Assembly (NCBI GenBank): GCA_051881635.1
Contig: JBJEQG010000161.1
Coordinates: 1-33,269 of the forward strand
Reading direction: 5' to 3'
Length of the DNA stretch: 33,269 nucleotides
DNA from: JBJEQG01 sp051881635
GTDB taxonomy: Bacteria > Bacillota > Clostridia > Oscillospirales > Acutalibacteraceae
Shown here piece after piece: positions 1-7,615 of the stretch; within the stretch, counting starts at the first letter, position 1; every line of letters starts with the position of its first letter. The notes under the pieces are model-generated. The model ran no database searches. It was given only the letters and a program-made list of their open reading frames with translations, and was not told where the DNA came from. Both the position numbers and the translations under genes were made by a program.

Positions 1-518
1 TTACAAAGGGCAATTCCGTAACCATGACAGGTAAGGCAAGCGGCGGCACAAGCCCATATCAATACGCTATGGTTGTTAAACACAGCACAGCCGACAGTTG
101 GACGACCTTAAAGGGTTACAACACAACAGCCACAAAAACATGGACACCGGCAAAAACAGGCACTTATACAGTACAAATTAAAGTTAAAGACGCAAGCGGT
201 ACAGCGGTTACAAAGTCCTTTACTTTGACGGTTAAATCAGCCGCTTTGACAAACAGTTCAACAATAAGTGCAACAAGTATTGCAAAGGGCAGTTCAGTAA
301 CCATGACAGGCAAGGCGAGCGGCGGTACAAGCCCATATCAGTACGCCATGGTTGTAAAGCACAGCACAGCCGACAGTTGGACAATTCTTAAAGATTACAG
401 CACAACGGCAACGAAGACATGGACACCTGCGAAAACAGGCACTTATATGGTACAAATTAAGGTTAAAGACGCAAGTGGTACGGTTGTTACAAAATCATTT
501 ACATTAACTGTAAACTGA
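1..518 (+). CDS. Secreted repeat protein (triple-tyrosine-like modules), C-terminal part only
   Basis: The reading frame is open from base 3 at the left edge, so the gene begins outside the window and the ATG at 24 is internal. The visible 171 or so residues are two tandem copies of a module of 93 residues (period 279 bp, the two matching ATGs at 24 and 303). Each has a SPYQYA core, a TWTPAKTGTY strand and a final VKVKDASGT/KSFTLTV strand, which resembles Ig-like, triple-tyrosine modules of extracellular clostridial proteins. The two copies differ at only a few residues and remain very similar at DNA level, which suggests recent duplication. The chain ends directly after the last module: no LPXTG motif or other anchor is seen. 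The same module occurs six times in the protein at 1490-4273. Function is not determinable from this fragment; extracellular location is inferred from the module type and the paralogue's signal peptide. Confidence 0.8.
   Translation, partial: TKGNSVTMTGKASGGTSPYQYAMVVKHSTADSWTTLKGYNTTATKTWTPAKTGTYTVQIKVKDASGTAVTKSFTLTVKSAALTNSSTISATSIAKGSSVTMTGKASGGTSPYQYAMVVKHSTADSWTILKDYSTTATKTWTPAKTGTYMVQIKVKDASGTVVTKSFTLTVN
24..518 (+). repeat. Two tandem 279-bp coding repeats
   Basis: Two in-frame copies of a 93-codon unit start at 24 and 303 (the second is complete only to the stop codon). They share long identical stretches of DNA with mostly third-position changes, so they are a likely site of recombination or assembly collapse. 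Confidence 0.8.
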
Positions 519-543
519 AACTTTTAATCTATACGGCTCATGA

Positions 544-585
544 AAAACTCCCCAAAAGTGAAACGCTTTTGGGGAGTTTTCTTTT
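544..585 (+). terminator. Rho-independent terminator of the left repeat-protein gene
   Basis: A perfect 15-bp stem (AAAACTCCCCAAAAG at 544-558 with its complement at 566-580), a 7-nt loop and a T-rich tail lie 26 bp after the stop codon. Confidence 0.93.
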
Positions 586-648
586 GATTACACAAAAATG
601 AAAATATAAAAATTATAAAGATGAAATTTATCTCTGTTGGAAATAATG

Positions 649-677
649 TTGAAAAAATATTAACAATATGGTATAAT
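649..677 (+). promoter_or_regulatory. Sigma-A promoter with extended -10, drives the 978-4273 operon
   Basis: TTGAAA (649-654), a 17-bp spacer and TATAAT (672-677), with TGG just before the -10 giving an extended -10. Predicted transcription start is near 684, which leaves about 290 nt of untranslated leader before the ATG at 978. The 16 bases covering the -10 (664-679) recur exactly at 4407-4422. Confidence 0.8.
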
Positions 678-684
678 TAAGGTA

Positions 685-977
685 AAAATAAGGATAGTTG
701 ATTGAACTAAAAAGATACTTTTTTATTTGCCTGACAAAAGCATACAGCGAATATGAGCCAACGGTGTGTTATTAGGCATAAAAAGCAAAATATGACAGGG
801 AGTATAAGCAAAAACCGTCATATTAGGAGGGATAAGAAATTTATTGAAAAATCCAAAGTCTTTCGTTTGCATATTATAATGGAGATAAACCGGAACACAG
901 AGGGCAAGATAAATTCTGTATGCGAAAATTAGTGATTTAAGAGAAAAAATTGAAGTTTATTTATAGGAGATGTTAAA
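685..977 (+). other. Long 5' leader with mutually exclusive hairpins and an orphan Shine-Dalgarno site
   Basis: This stretch of about 290 nt has no clear gene. TGCCT (728-732) can pair with AGGCA (774-778), while GCC (757-759) can instead pair with GGC (775-777) extended by TAT/ATA, so two folds compete. A perfect 8-bp stem follows (AATATGAC 789-796 with GTCATATT 817-824), and it abuts a strong AGGAGGG at 825-831. No ATG, GTG or TTG lies at normal spacing after that site. A TTG at 844 gives 11 codons, a frame entered only by an ATT at 843 gives 29, and an ATG at 879 within it gives 17. This may be a leader peptide, a decayed gene or a riboregulator. It does not match the c-di-GMP-I, T-box, SAM or cobalamin consensus that I can recall. 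Confidence 0.4.
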
Positions 978-1487
978 ATGGGTGTAACTTGCTTTATTTT
1001 TATACTGATTGCTTATTTTGTAATTGTAAGTATGATTGCAAAAAGAAATAATATAGCTGAAAAATCGAGGAAGGTGACAGGTATTATTATGAAAATATTA
1101 TCGTTGTCACCATTACTTGGAATTGTGATATTTACAATACTGTTTTCATTTGTTCTTCAAGGAAAACTGACAGAGCGAATTTCTCATTCGCTTGTGGTAT
1201 TTGCACTTTGGGTATATGCCACAAAATTTTATGTATATCTCATTTCTTATTTTAAAAATAAATTGTTACTTTTATTATCAATAATAGGTGCAGCATTTTC
1301 AGTTGCATTAGCCGTATTATTAACTCCATTAGATAGATATATAAGTTTAGTATACTCGCAAGTGGGCTTTATTTCTTTTGTATTAGGGGCTATACTATTT
1401 GCTTTTTACTATATATTTGTTTTTCTTGAAAGAAGAAAAACCGTTGATATTGGAATTTCTAATACAAATAAAAGAAAGAAGGAATGA
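978..1487 (+). CDS. Small polytopic membrane protein of unknown function
   Basis: I do not recognise the family. The 169-residue product is strongly hydrophobic, with about five predicted membrane segments (residues roughly 3-20, 40-61, 70-90, 95-117 and 126-150) and a short basic cytoplasmic-type tail ending KRKKE. The start is supported by AGGAG at 965-969, eight bases before the ATG. Its stop overlaps an ATG of the next frame, and the Shine-Dalgarno site for the CAP-domain gene at 1490 lies inside its last codons, so the two genes are very probably co-transcribed and translationally coupled. The pairing suggests a role linked to that secreted protein (export, folding or membrane retention), but this is inference from position only. 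The base composition is more AT-rich than the rest of the window. Confidence 0.75.
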   Translation: MGVTCFIFILIAYFVIVSMIAKRNNIAEKSRKVTGIIMKILSLSPLLGIVIFTILFSFVLQGKLTERISHSLVVFALWVYATKFYVYLISYFKNKLLLLLSIIGAAFSVALAVLLTPLDRYISLVYSQVGFISFVLGAILFAFYYIFVFLERRKTVDIGISNTNKRKKE

Positions 1488-1489
1488 TT

Positions 1490-4273
1490 ATGCCAAACAG
1501 AACGGAAAACAAGCCTTTAAAAAAGCAATTTGTTGGATTATCGGTTGTTTTGCTGTTGTTTTTGTGCTTTATTATGGCGGGCGGTACAAAAGCGGCGGCA
1601 AAAACAGTTGGGGACTATGACCTTGTAGAGCAAAGTGGCGTGAAAGTTGATGTGTCAATCACCGCTACGAAGTATTATAACCGTGCATATACCATGTTAA
1701 ATGCTTTAAACGCCAAAAGAGAAGAAATGAATCTGCCTACTTTTACAATGGACGAAACATTGATGGAAAGAGCTATGGAAAGAGCTGCCGAACTTTTGAT
1801 TTATAATTGCAATGTTCGTACAAACGGCACAATGTTTATCTTTACTGACGGTGGCGGAGAACTGATTTCGCTGACAACATTGACTAATGCAAACTATATT
1901 GTCAATCAGTGGTCTTCCGAGTCAAATATAGAGGGTTACGCCAATATGACAGATAAGGATTTCAAGAGCGTTGGTGTCGGTTGTGTGTATGGCGGTGGTT
2001 ACTATGCGTATGCTGTTTTTATGAAAGAAGATACGGCAAAAGCACCGTCTTCTGTTCCAAGCAACCAAAGTGCCACTTTCTCTATGAAGGTAGATAAGGC
2101 TTATTTGGCAAATGTCACACCGAATCTTCGTGAGGGATACTCTTTAAGTCGTGGTGGGACAATCAATATTTATATGTCTGTTGTCAATATCGGCAACACA
2201 AATTTAAAAATGCCATTATCTCCGACTTGTGTTAATTATTCGACTACGAACAGTAATGTCCTTCCGGTATCGTCCTCAGGTTTAATTCAAGGTAAATCTG
2301 TGGGTAAAGCGATTGTTACAATGAAGCTGAAATCAGATTCAAGTATTAGTTGTACAAGAGAGATTACGGTTGTGCCGTCTAATATTTCGGTTGCGACAAT
2401 CGACCCCATTCCTGACCAAGCCTATACGGGCAGTGCAATAAAACCCACTGTAACTGTGCGTGATGGTACGACGGTTTTGGTAGAGGGAAAGGATTACACA
2501 CTGTCATACAAGGATAATATTGAAGTCGGTACGGCGAGCGTTTATGTAACAGGTGTCGGCGAATATAATGACACTATTATAGCAAACTTTAATATCGTCA
2601 AAATCGAACCGAAATTTTCCGCCAATCTTTCGGTATCTTCAACAGGCTTAACAGGCGATACAATTACACTTCGTGCCGGTACGGCAAATGGTGTATCTCC
2701 ATATAACTATATTTTCAGTGTAAAAGCACCAGGTGCAAGTGCATTTTCAACCATAAAAACAGGTACAAGCTACACTTGTACATACATACCGAGTACAGCG
2801 GGAACATATCAGTTTAAAGTCCAAGTTACGGATAGTAATAGTGCAACAGCAGATGCAACAGTAAGCTTTGCTGTTAAACAAAAGACCATGTCTGCTTCCG
2901 TATCCCTTTCGGCAACATCGGTTAAACCGCAAACGACCGTAACAATCAAATCCTCTGTAACCCAATCAACAGGAACGGTCTATTATACCTATGCTTATAA
3001 GGCAAGTTCGGATACATCATGGACAACAATCAAAAGCAAAAGCACATCAAACAGTTGTACATGGACACCGGTAAAATCGGGTTCTTATACCGTTCGCGTA
3101 ACGGTTACGGACAGCACAGCCACACTGTATCCGACAGCCGCTCTGACGGTTCAAAATTCCGACCTTGCTTTCAAGACGGCAACAATCAGTGCGAGTGAGG
3201 TTTTGCCGAGTACAACGGTGACTTTAAAGGCGGAAATGCAAAAGGGTGTTGGCTCTTATGTATATGCTTTCTTCTATAAAAAAAGTACGGATTCCGCCTA
3301 TACGGTTTTGCAATCATACAGTTCCACAAATACAGCAACTTTTAAAACCGCAACAGTCGGTACATATACAATCCTTGTCCGTGGCAAGGACAACAGCGGT
3401 ACAGTGGTACAAAAGAGCTTTAAACTTGTTGTCAGCAACGCCTTGAAAAATAACTCAACAATTAGTGCAAGTACGGTTGTAAGAGGAGGAAATATTACTG
3501 CGAAAGGTGTAGCCTCAGGTGGTGCAGGCACTTATCAGTATGCTTATCTTGTAAAATATGAAACATCGAGCAATTACACGGTTTTGAAAAATTATTCAAC
3601 AACAAGTACCTATACATGGACACCAACAATAGCAGGTACACATACATTTGCCGTTAAAATTAAGGATAAAGACGGTACAGTTGTGCAGAAAAATTTTACA
3701 GTTAAGGTTACAAACGATGACTTGAAAAATGTTTCAACAATCAGTACTTCAACGCTGACTCGTGGTGAATATATTACTTTGACAGGTAAAGGAACGGGCG
3801 GTGTCGGTGCATATCAATATGCGATTGCCGCAAAGCACGACAGCAGCAGTAATTATACCACTTTGAAAGCGTACAGTACAACCGCCAAATATACATGGAC
3901 ACCGGCAAAATCCGGTACATATACGGTTGTTATCAAGGTTAAAGATGACAAGGGAACAATTGTACAAAAATTCTTTACCGTAAAAGTTACAGCGGCAGCT
4001 TTGACAAATAAATCAACAGCAAGTGCATCAAGCGTTGCACTCGGAAAGAGCGTGACATTTACGGGAAATGCGATTGGCGGTGTAGGTGCTTATCAATACG
4101 CTGCGGTTTACCGTCTAAGTACGGAAAGCACTTATATGGTTGTACGGGATTACAGCAAGACAGCTAAAATTGAATGGACACCCAAAGCCAAAGGCACTTA
4201 TTATGTTCTTGTCAAAGTTAAGGACACAGATAACACGGTTGTTCAAAAAACATTTGAAATTAAAGTGACTTGA
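1490..4273 (+). CDS. Secreted protein: degenerate CAP/SCP domain, Ig-like modules, six triple-tyrosine-like repeats
   Basis: The 927-residue product starts with a basic n-region and hydrophobic core (residues 1-30) ending in TKAAA, a likely signal peptidase I site near residue 37. Residues about 62-182 align with bacterial CAP/SCP domains (LNAKREEMNLPTFTMDETL, ERAAELL, YVIN/IVNQW-like helix, KSVGVGC). The usual histidines are missing: the HTRPNG motif reads NVRTNG, GENIAAG reads GGELISL, and the GHR-type segment is replaced, so the ligand-binding tetrad looks lost. Residues 200-296 resemble a Big_2 Ig fold. Residues 302-370 are another Ig-like module (AYTGSAIKPTVTV, KDYTLSYKDN). Residues 376-927 are six repeats of about 90 residues. 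No LPXTG or SLH anchor is visible. An ATG at 1484 is in frame, but AAGGA at 1479-1483 is well spaced only for 1490. The role is probably extracellular adhesion or binding; this is inference. Confidence 0.88.
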   Translation: MPNRTENKPLKKQFVGLSVVLLLFLCFIMAGGTKAAAKTVGDYDLVEQSGVKVDVSITATKYYNRAYTMLNALNAKREEMNLPTFTMDETLMERAMERAAELLIYNCNVRTNGTMFIFTDGGGELISLTTLTNANYIVNQWSSESNIEGYANMTDKDFKSVGVGCVYGGGYYAYAVFMKEDTAKAPSSVPSNQSATFSMKVDKAYLANVTPNLREGYSLSRGGTINIYMSVVNIGNTNLKMPLSPTCVNYSTTNSNVLPVSSSGLIQGKSVGKAIVTMKLKSDSSISCTREITVVPSNISVATIDPIPDQAYTGSAIKPTVTVRDGTTVLVEGKDYTLSYKDNIEVGTASVYVTGVGEYNDTIIANFNIVKIEPKFSANLSVSSTGLTGDTITLRAGTANGVSPYNYIFSVKAPGASAFSTIKTGTSYTCTYIPSTAGTYQFKVQVTDSNSATADATVSFAVKQKTMSASVSLSATSVKPQTTVTIKSSVTQSTGTVYYTYAYKASSDTSWTTIKSKSTSNSCTWTPVKSGSYTVRVTVTDSTATLYPTAALTVQNSDLAFKTATISASEVLPSTTVTLKAEMQKGVGSYVYAFFYKKSTDSAYTVLQSYSSTNTATFKTATVGTYTILVRGKDNSGTVVQKSFKLVVSNALKNNSTISASTVVRGGNITAKGVASGGAGTYQYAYLVKYETSSNYTVLKNYSTTSTYTWTPTIAGTHTFAVKIKDKDGTVVQKNFTVKVTNDDLKNVSTISTSTLTRGEYITLTGKGTGGVGAYQYAIAAKHDSSSNYTTLKAYSTTAKYTWTPAKSGTYTVVIKVKDDKGTIVQKFFTVKVTAAALTNKSTASASSVALGKSVTFTGNAIGGVGAYQYAAVYRLSTESTYMVVRDYSKTAKIEWTPKAKGTYYVLVKVKDTDNTVVQKTFEIKVT
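2615..4270 (+). repeat. Six tandem coding repeats of about 90 codons
   Basis: Six in-frame modules share the pattern YxYxxxxK...W/YTxxKxYSTT...YTWTPxxxGTYxxxVKVKDxxGTVVQKxFxxKV. Copies four to six are closest to each other and to the modules at 24-518. The first two are more diverged and lack the GTVVQK motif. Confidence 0.85.
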
Positions 4274-4296
4274 TAAGGTATAGGGCAAATTCTCTG

Positions 4297-4338
4297 AAAA
4301 CAGCTCTTTATTGATAAATAATGAAGAGCTGTTTTTTC
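4297..4338 (+). terminator. Rho-independent terminator after the CAP/repeat gene
   Basis: A perfect 12-bp stem (AAAACAGCTCTT at 4297-4308, complement at 4324-4335) has a 15-nt loop and a short T run, 24 bp after the stop codon. Confidence 0.88.
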
Positions 4339-4411
4339 ACTGTATAAAACAGATAAAGAGAAGAATATACTAAAAAATGTTACAAAAATAGTAGTTTTTA
4401 ATAAAGCAATA

Positions 4412-4420
4412 TGGTATAAT
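4412..4420 (+). promoter_or_regulatory. Extended -10 promoter of the GH31 gene
   Basis: TGG-TATAAT (4412-4420) is an extended -10. The -35 region is poor (TAGTTT at 17 bp). Sixteen bases around it (4407-4422) are identical to the promoter at 664-679. The predicted start of transcription, near 4427, rules out the in-frame ATG at 4429 as start codon. Confidence 0.65.
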
Positions 4421-4458
4421 TATACAAAATGGATTTAGGCATAAGGAGAGGTTATATT

Positions 4459-6537
4459 ATGATAAAAAAATATGTTTATGGAACACCGATTGAAACAGAA
4501 GCTGTGATTGAGCATATAGAACCAACAAATGACCCGCTTTCGTTTTTGTCGCAGGGAGCGGGTGAACTGCCTGCCTTTGTGTATCTAATGGGCGAAAAGG
4601 ATATTGTCTATGGTTTGGGAGAAGCAAACAGAGGCATAAATAAAAGGGGATATATATACGACAGTTTTTGTACCGATGACCCTGTTCATACGGAAGAAAA
4701 ACGCTCTCTGTACGGTGCTCATAACTTTATCGTTGTGGCAGCGGAAGTTCCGTTTGGTGTTTTTGTGGATATTCCGGGAAAAGTGACCTTTGATATTGGT
4801 TTTACAGACCCGAATATACTCCGCATTTTACCGCAAGATGCAAACTTCAATCTCTATATTATTGACGGCAAAAGTCCGTATGATGTTATTAAACAGTTTC
4901 GTGCCATTATTGGGCAAAGTTATATTGCTCCCCGTTGGGCTTTTGGTTTTCAGCAAAGTCGTTGGAGCTACGCCGATGCCGACCAGGTGCGTGAGGTTGT
5001 TGCACAGTATAGGGAAAATAAAATACCGTTGGATACCGTTTATTTGGATATTGACTATATGCAGGACTATAAGGACTTTACGGTTAATGAAGAACGCTTT
5101 CCGAATTTTTCCGATTTTGTTGAGGAAATGCGTGAGCAGGGCATTAGGTTAATTCCAATCATTGACGCAGGTGTGAAAATTGAGGACGGTTATGATATTT
5201 ATGAGGAAGGCGTGAAAAAGGGATATTTTTGTAAAAAGGCAGACGGCTCAAATTTTGTTGCAGGTGTATGGCCGGGACGGACACATTTCCCTGATTTCCT
5301 AAACCGTGATGTACGGGAATGGTTTGGTGCAAAGTACAGACGACTTTTGGACAAGGGTATAGAAGGCTTTTGGAATGATATGAACGAGCCGGCTATTTTC
5401 TATACAGATGAAGGCATACAGGAAGGTATTGACTATGTCAAGGCTCATGAAGATACAAAGCTTGATGCCAACAGCTTTTTCAATTTCCGTGATTCTATCG
5501 GTGGTCTTTCCAACAGACAAAAAGATTATGAGTCTTTTTATCATAATATAGACGGGCAGATTGTCCGTCATGACAAGGTGCATAATCTGTATGGCTATAA
5601 TATGACAAGAGCGGCTGGTGAGGCATTCGATATATTAGAGCCGAACAAGAGAATTTTAATGTTCTCCCGTGCGTCATATATTGGTATGCACCGTTACGGC
5701 GGTGTTTGGACGGGTGATAACCAGTCGTGGTGGTCGCATATCCTTCTAAATATCAAAATGATGCCTTCACTCAATATGTGCGGTTTTATCTATACAGGAG
5801 CTGATTTGGGCGGTTTTGGCGGTAACTGTACAAGAGATTTAATGCTTCGTTGGTTGGCATTTGGAATTTTTACGCCGCTGATGAGAAATCACTCAGCGGC
5901 CGGCACAAGAAATCAGGAATGTTATGCTTTTGGCGATGTTGACGATTTCAAGCATATTCTTTCCATTCGTTACAGCTTAATTCCCTATCTGTACAGCGAA
6001 TATATGAAAGCGTGTTTGAACAATGAAATGATGTTCCGTCCATTGGCATTTGATTTCCCGAATGACGAAATTGCGGCACAAGTTGAGGACCAGCTTATGT
6101 TGGGGGACGGCGTTATGCTGACGCCTGTTTATCAGCAGAATGTATCGGGGCGTTATGTTTATTTGCCCGAAGATATGCTCTATATCAGTTTCCAAAGTTC
6201 CTCAAAGCGTAAATATCAGGTTATGCGAAAAGGACACCATTATATCCATGTGGCATTGAATGAAGTTCCGTTGTTTTTGAGAAAAGATAAGATTTTGCCT
6301 TTGTGCCGTACAACAGATTGTACAGACAATTTGGATACATCAAAGTTAGAATTGATTGCCTATGCAGATGCTGTGCTTGAAGTGCCGATTGAATATGTTT
6401 TGTATGAAGATGACGGTATCAGCAAAGATTACGGTCACAAGGAACAATATTCAATGATAACTATTCAACAGGACGAAGACGGCAACTATACGGCAGTATC
6501 TGAAAAAGATATTGTGCGTGTGGCGGTTATGAATTAA
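4459..6537 (+). CDS. Glycoside hydrolase family 31 alpha-glucosidase
   Basis: The 692-residue product hydrolyses terminal alpha-linked glucose (or, in some family members, xylose) from oligosaccharides. The GH31 catalytic barrel is clear: PRWAFGFQQSRWSY opens it, the nucleophile is D307 in GFWNDMNEP, and the acid/base is D420 in GVWTGDNQSWW. The conserved GADLGGFGG and RNHSAAGTRNQE segments follow, and beta-sandwich domains lie at the N-terminus and after about residue 560. There is no signal peptide, so it is cytoplasmic and would act on imported oligosaccharides. The start at 4459 has AGGAG at 4444-4448, ten bases upstream; the in-frame ATG at 4429 falls at the predicted transcription start and has no ribosome site. 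It is a single-gene unit between its own promoter and terminator, with no transporter or regulator beside it. Substrate specificity cannot be told from motifs alone. Confidence 0.93.
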   Translation: MIKKYVYGTPIETEAVIEHIEPTNDPLSFLSQGAGELPAFVYLMGEKDIVYGLGEANRGINKRGYIYDSFCTDDPVHTEEKRSLYGAHNFIVVAAEVPFGVFVDIPGKVTFDIGFTDPNILRILPQDANFNLYIIDGKSPYDVIKQFRAIIGQSYIAPRWAFGFQQSRWSYADADQVREVVAQYRENKIPLDTVYLDIDYMQDYKDFTVNEERFPNFSDFVEEMREQGIRLIPIIDAGVKIEDGYDIYEEGVKKGYFCKKADGSNFVAGVWPGRTHFPDFLNRDVREWFGAKYRRLLDKGIEGFWNDMNEPAIFYTDEGIQEGIDYVKAHEDTKLDANSFFNFRDSIGGLSNRQKDYESFYHNIDGQIVRHDKVHNLYGYNMTRAAGEAFDILEPNKRILMFSRASYIGMHRYGGVWTGDNQSWWSHILLNIKMMPSLNMCGFIYTGADLGGFGGNCTRDLMLRWLAFGIFTPLMRNHSAAGTRNQECYAFGDVDDFKHILSIRYSLIPYLYSEYMKACLNNEMMFRPLAFDFPNDEIAAQVEDQLMLGDGVMLTPVYQQNVSGRYVYLPEDMLYISFQSSSKRKYQVMRKGHHYIHVALNEVPLFLRKDKILPLCRTTDCTDNLDTSKLELIAYADAVLEVPIEYVLYEDDGISKDYGHKEQYSMITIQQDEDGNYTAVSEKDIVRVAVMN

Positions 6538-6546
6538 AATATGCAG

Positions 6547-6581
6547 AAAAATCCGAAGGCTGTATGCTTTCGGATTTTTTA
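6547..6581 (+). terminator. Rho-independent terminator of the GH31 gene
   Basis: A 14-bp stem with one G-T wobble (6547-6560 with 6566-6579), loop TGTAT and a T tail, ten bases after the stop codon. Confidence 0.9.
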
Positions 6582-6600
6582 TAAATTTTTATATTTAGAA

Positions 6601-6629
6601 TAGACAAATATTCAAAAAAATGATATAAT
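6601..6629 (+). promoter_or_regulatory. Promoter of the Tim44-like gene pair
   Basis: TAGACA (6601-6606), a 17-bp spacer and TATAAT (6624-6629), with TGA before the -10 giving an extended -10. Confidence 0.65.
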
Positions 6630-6666
6630 ATTTAATGCTTTTAATATATACTGTGAGGTATGAAAT

Positions 6667-7566
6667 ATGAAGAAAAAATGGATTTCTGTATTTTTGGGTA
6701 TTATTTGTCTGTTTAGTGTATGTACGGCGGATTTTTCCTGTGTGGTGTCAGCGGCAGAGGATAACAGCTATTCTATTAGTGATATGCGTATTCGCCGTCA
6801 TCGTTATAGTTCAAGTTCGAGTTCCAGTTCAAGAAATATGACACCGGTCGAAAGTATCATTACATTTGCGGTATTTGCGGTGTTCGTTGGCATAATACTT
6901 GCAAATGCTGTTAAAAAACACAAGAGTTCAAACGGAAAAACCGATACAACTGTTGTAAACACCATGAAAACAACATCGACCGTTCAAAATATATTAAAGC
7001 CGATGTCAGAATATAATGAGGTTCACCCGTATTTTGAAATGAATTCATTTTGTAAAAATGTTTCGGAAATGTATATCAATATACAGCACGCCAAAACTAA
7101 CAGACAGCTTTATTCGGTACATAGCTATTTTACAGATGAATTATTTGCAAAGTTGAACCAGCAAATCAATGACTTGACAAGAATGGGCAGAACGGAATAT
7201 GTGGAGAATATTACGGTTATGTCGGTTAAACCGTTAGGTTGGAAAAAAGTGGGCAGTGATGAGATTTTGACCGTACAACTGATTATACGCATTGTCAATT
7301 ATATTGTTCAGGACGGAACGGAAAGAATTATCAGCGGCAGTAAAACAGAGCCATATATTATGACTTATGAGTGGGATATGGTTTGTGTAGGACATCAGGC
7401 TGAAAATGAGCTTATAAGAATAACAAATTGTCCTCGCTGTAATGCCCCATGGACACTTGGACAAAGAAAATGTGAATATTGCAACGGTACGATTGAATTG
7501 CCTGACGATGTTTGGGTTATTCAAAATATAAAGTGTGTTTCACAAAGAAAAACTAAGAATGGATAA
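6667..7566 (+). CDS. Membrane protein with Tim44-like region and C-terminal zinc ribbon
   Basis: The 299-residue product has a signal peptide (hydrophobic core 5-20, likely cleavage near SAA at 28-30), a run of eight serines at 48-55, a membrane segment at 61-80, a Tim44-like alpha/beta region at about 120-250, and a four-cysteine zinc ribbon (C255-x2-C258, C269-x2-C272). Tim44-like domains in bacteria are lipid- or protein-binding modules of the NTF2-like fold; the function of these clostridial proteins is not established. The ribosome site GAGGT lies nine bases upstream. The next gene encodes a shorter paralogue with the same order (membrane segment, Tim44-like region, zinc ribbon), so the two probably form a heteromeric membrane complex; that is inference. 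Confidence is high for a gene, moderate for the domain name. Confidence 0.8.
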   Translation: MKKKWISVFLGIICLFSVCTADFSCVVSAAEDNSYSISDMRIRRHRYSSSSSSSSRNMTPVESIITFAVFAVFVGIILANAVKKHKSSNGKTDTTVVNTMKTTSTVQNILKPMSEYNEVHPYFEMNSFCKNVSEMYINIQHAKTNRQLYSVHSYFTDELFAKLNQQINDLTRMGRTEYVENITVMSVKPLGWKKVGSDEILTVQLIIRIVNYIVQDGTERIISGSKTEPYIMTYEWDMVCVGHQAENELIRITNCPRCNAPWTLGQRKCEYCNGTIELPDDVWVIQNIKCVSQRKTKNG

Positions 7567-7571
7567 AAGAA

Positions 7572-7597
7572 AAATTCGGGATATTTTTCCCGAATTT
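7572..7597 (+). other. Hairpin between the two Tim44-like genes
   Basis: A perfect 9-bp stem (AAATTCGGG with CCCGAATTT) encloses an 8-nt loop directly after the first gene's stop. It has no T tail, so it could be a partial attenuator or RNA processing site. Its presence argues that the second gene starts after it. Confidence 0.6.
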
Positions 7598-7615
7598 ATA
7601 TTGGGAGAGAAAATG

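Noticed and set aside
685..830. c-di-GMP (GEMM-I) riboswitch
   Set aside because: GCC...GGC pairing and purine-rich joins are present, but the conserved GGCAAAC, GACGCAAAGC and tetraloop-receptor elements are not. Left as an unassigned structured leader.
1..4273. CRISPR array or non-coding tandem repeats
   Set aside because: The repeat units are about 280 bp, in frame, and diverge mainly at third codon positions, so they are protein modules.
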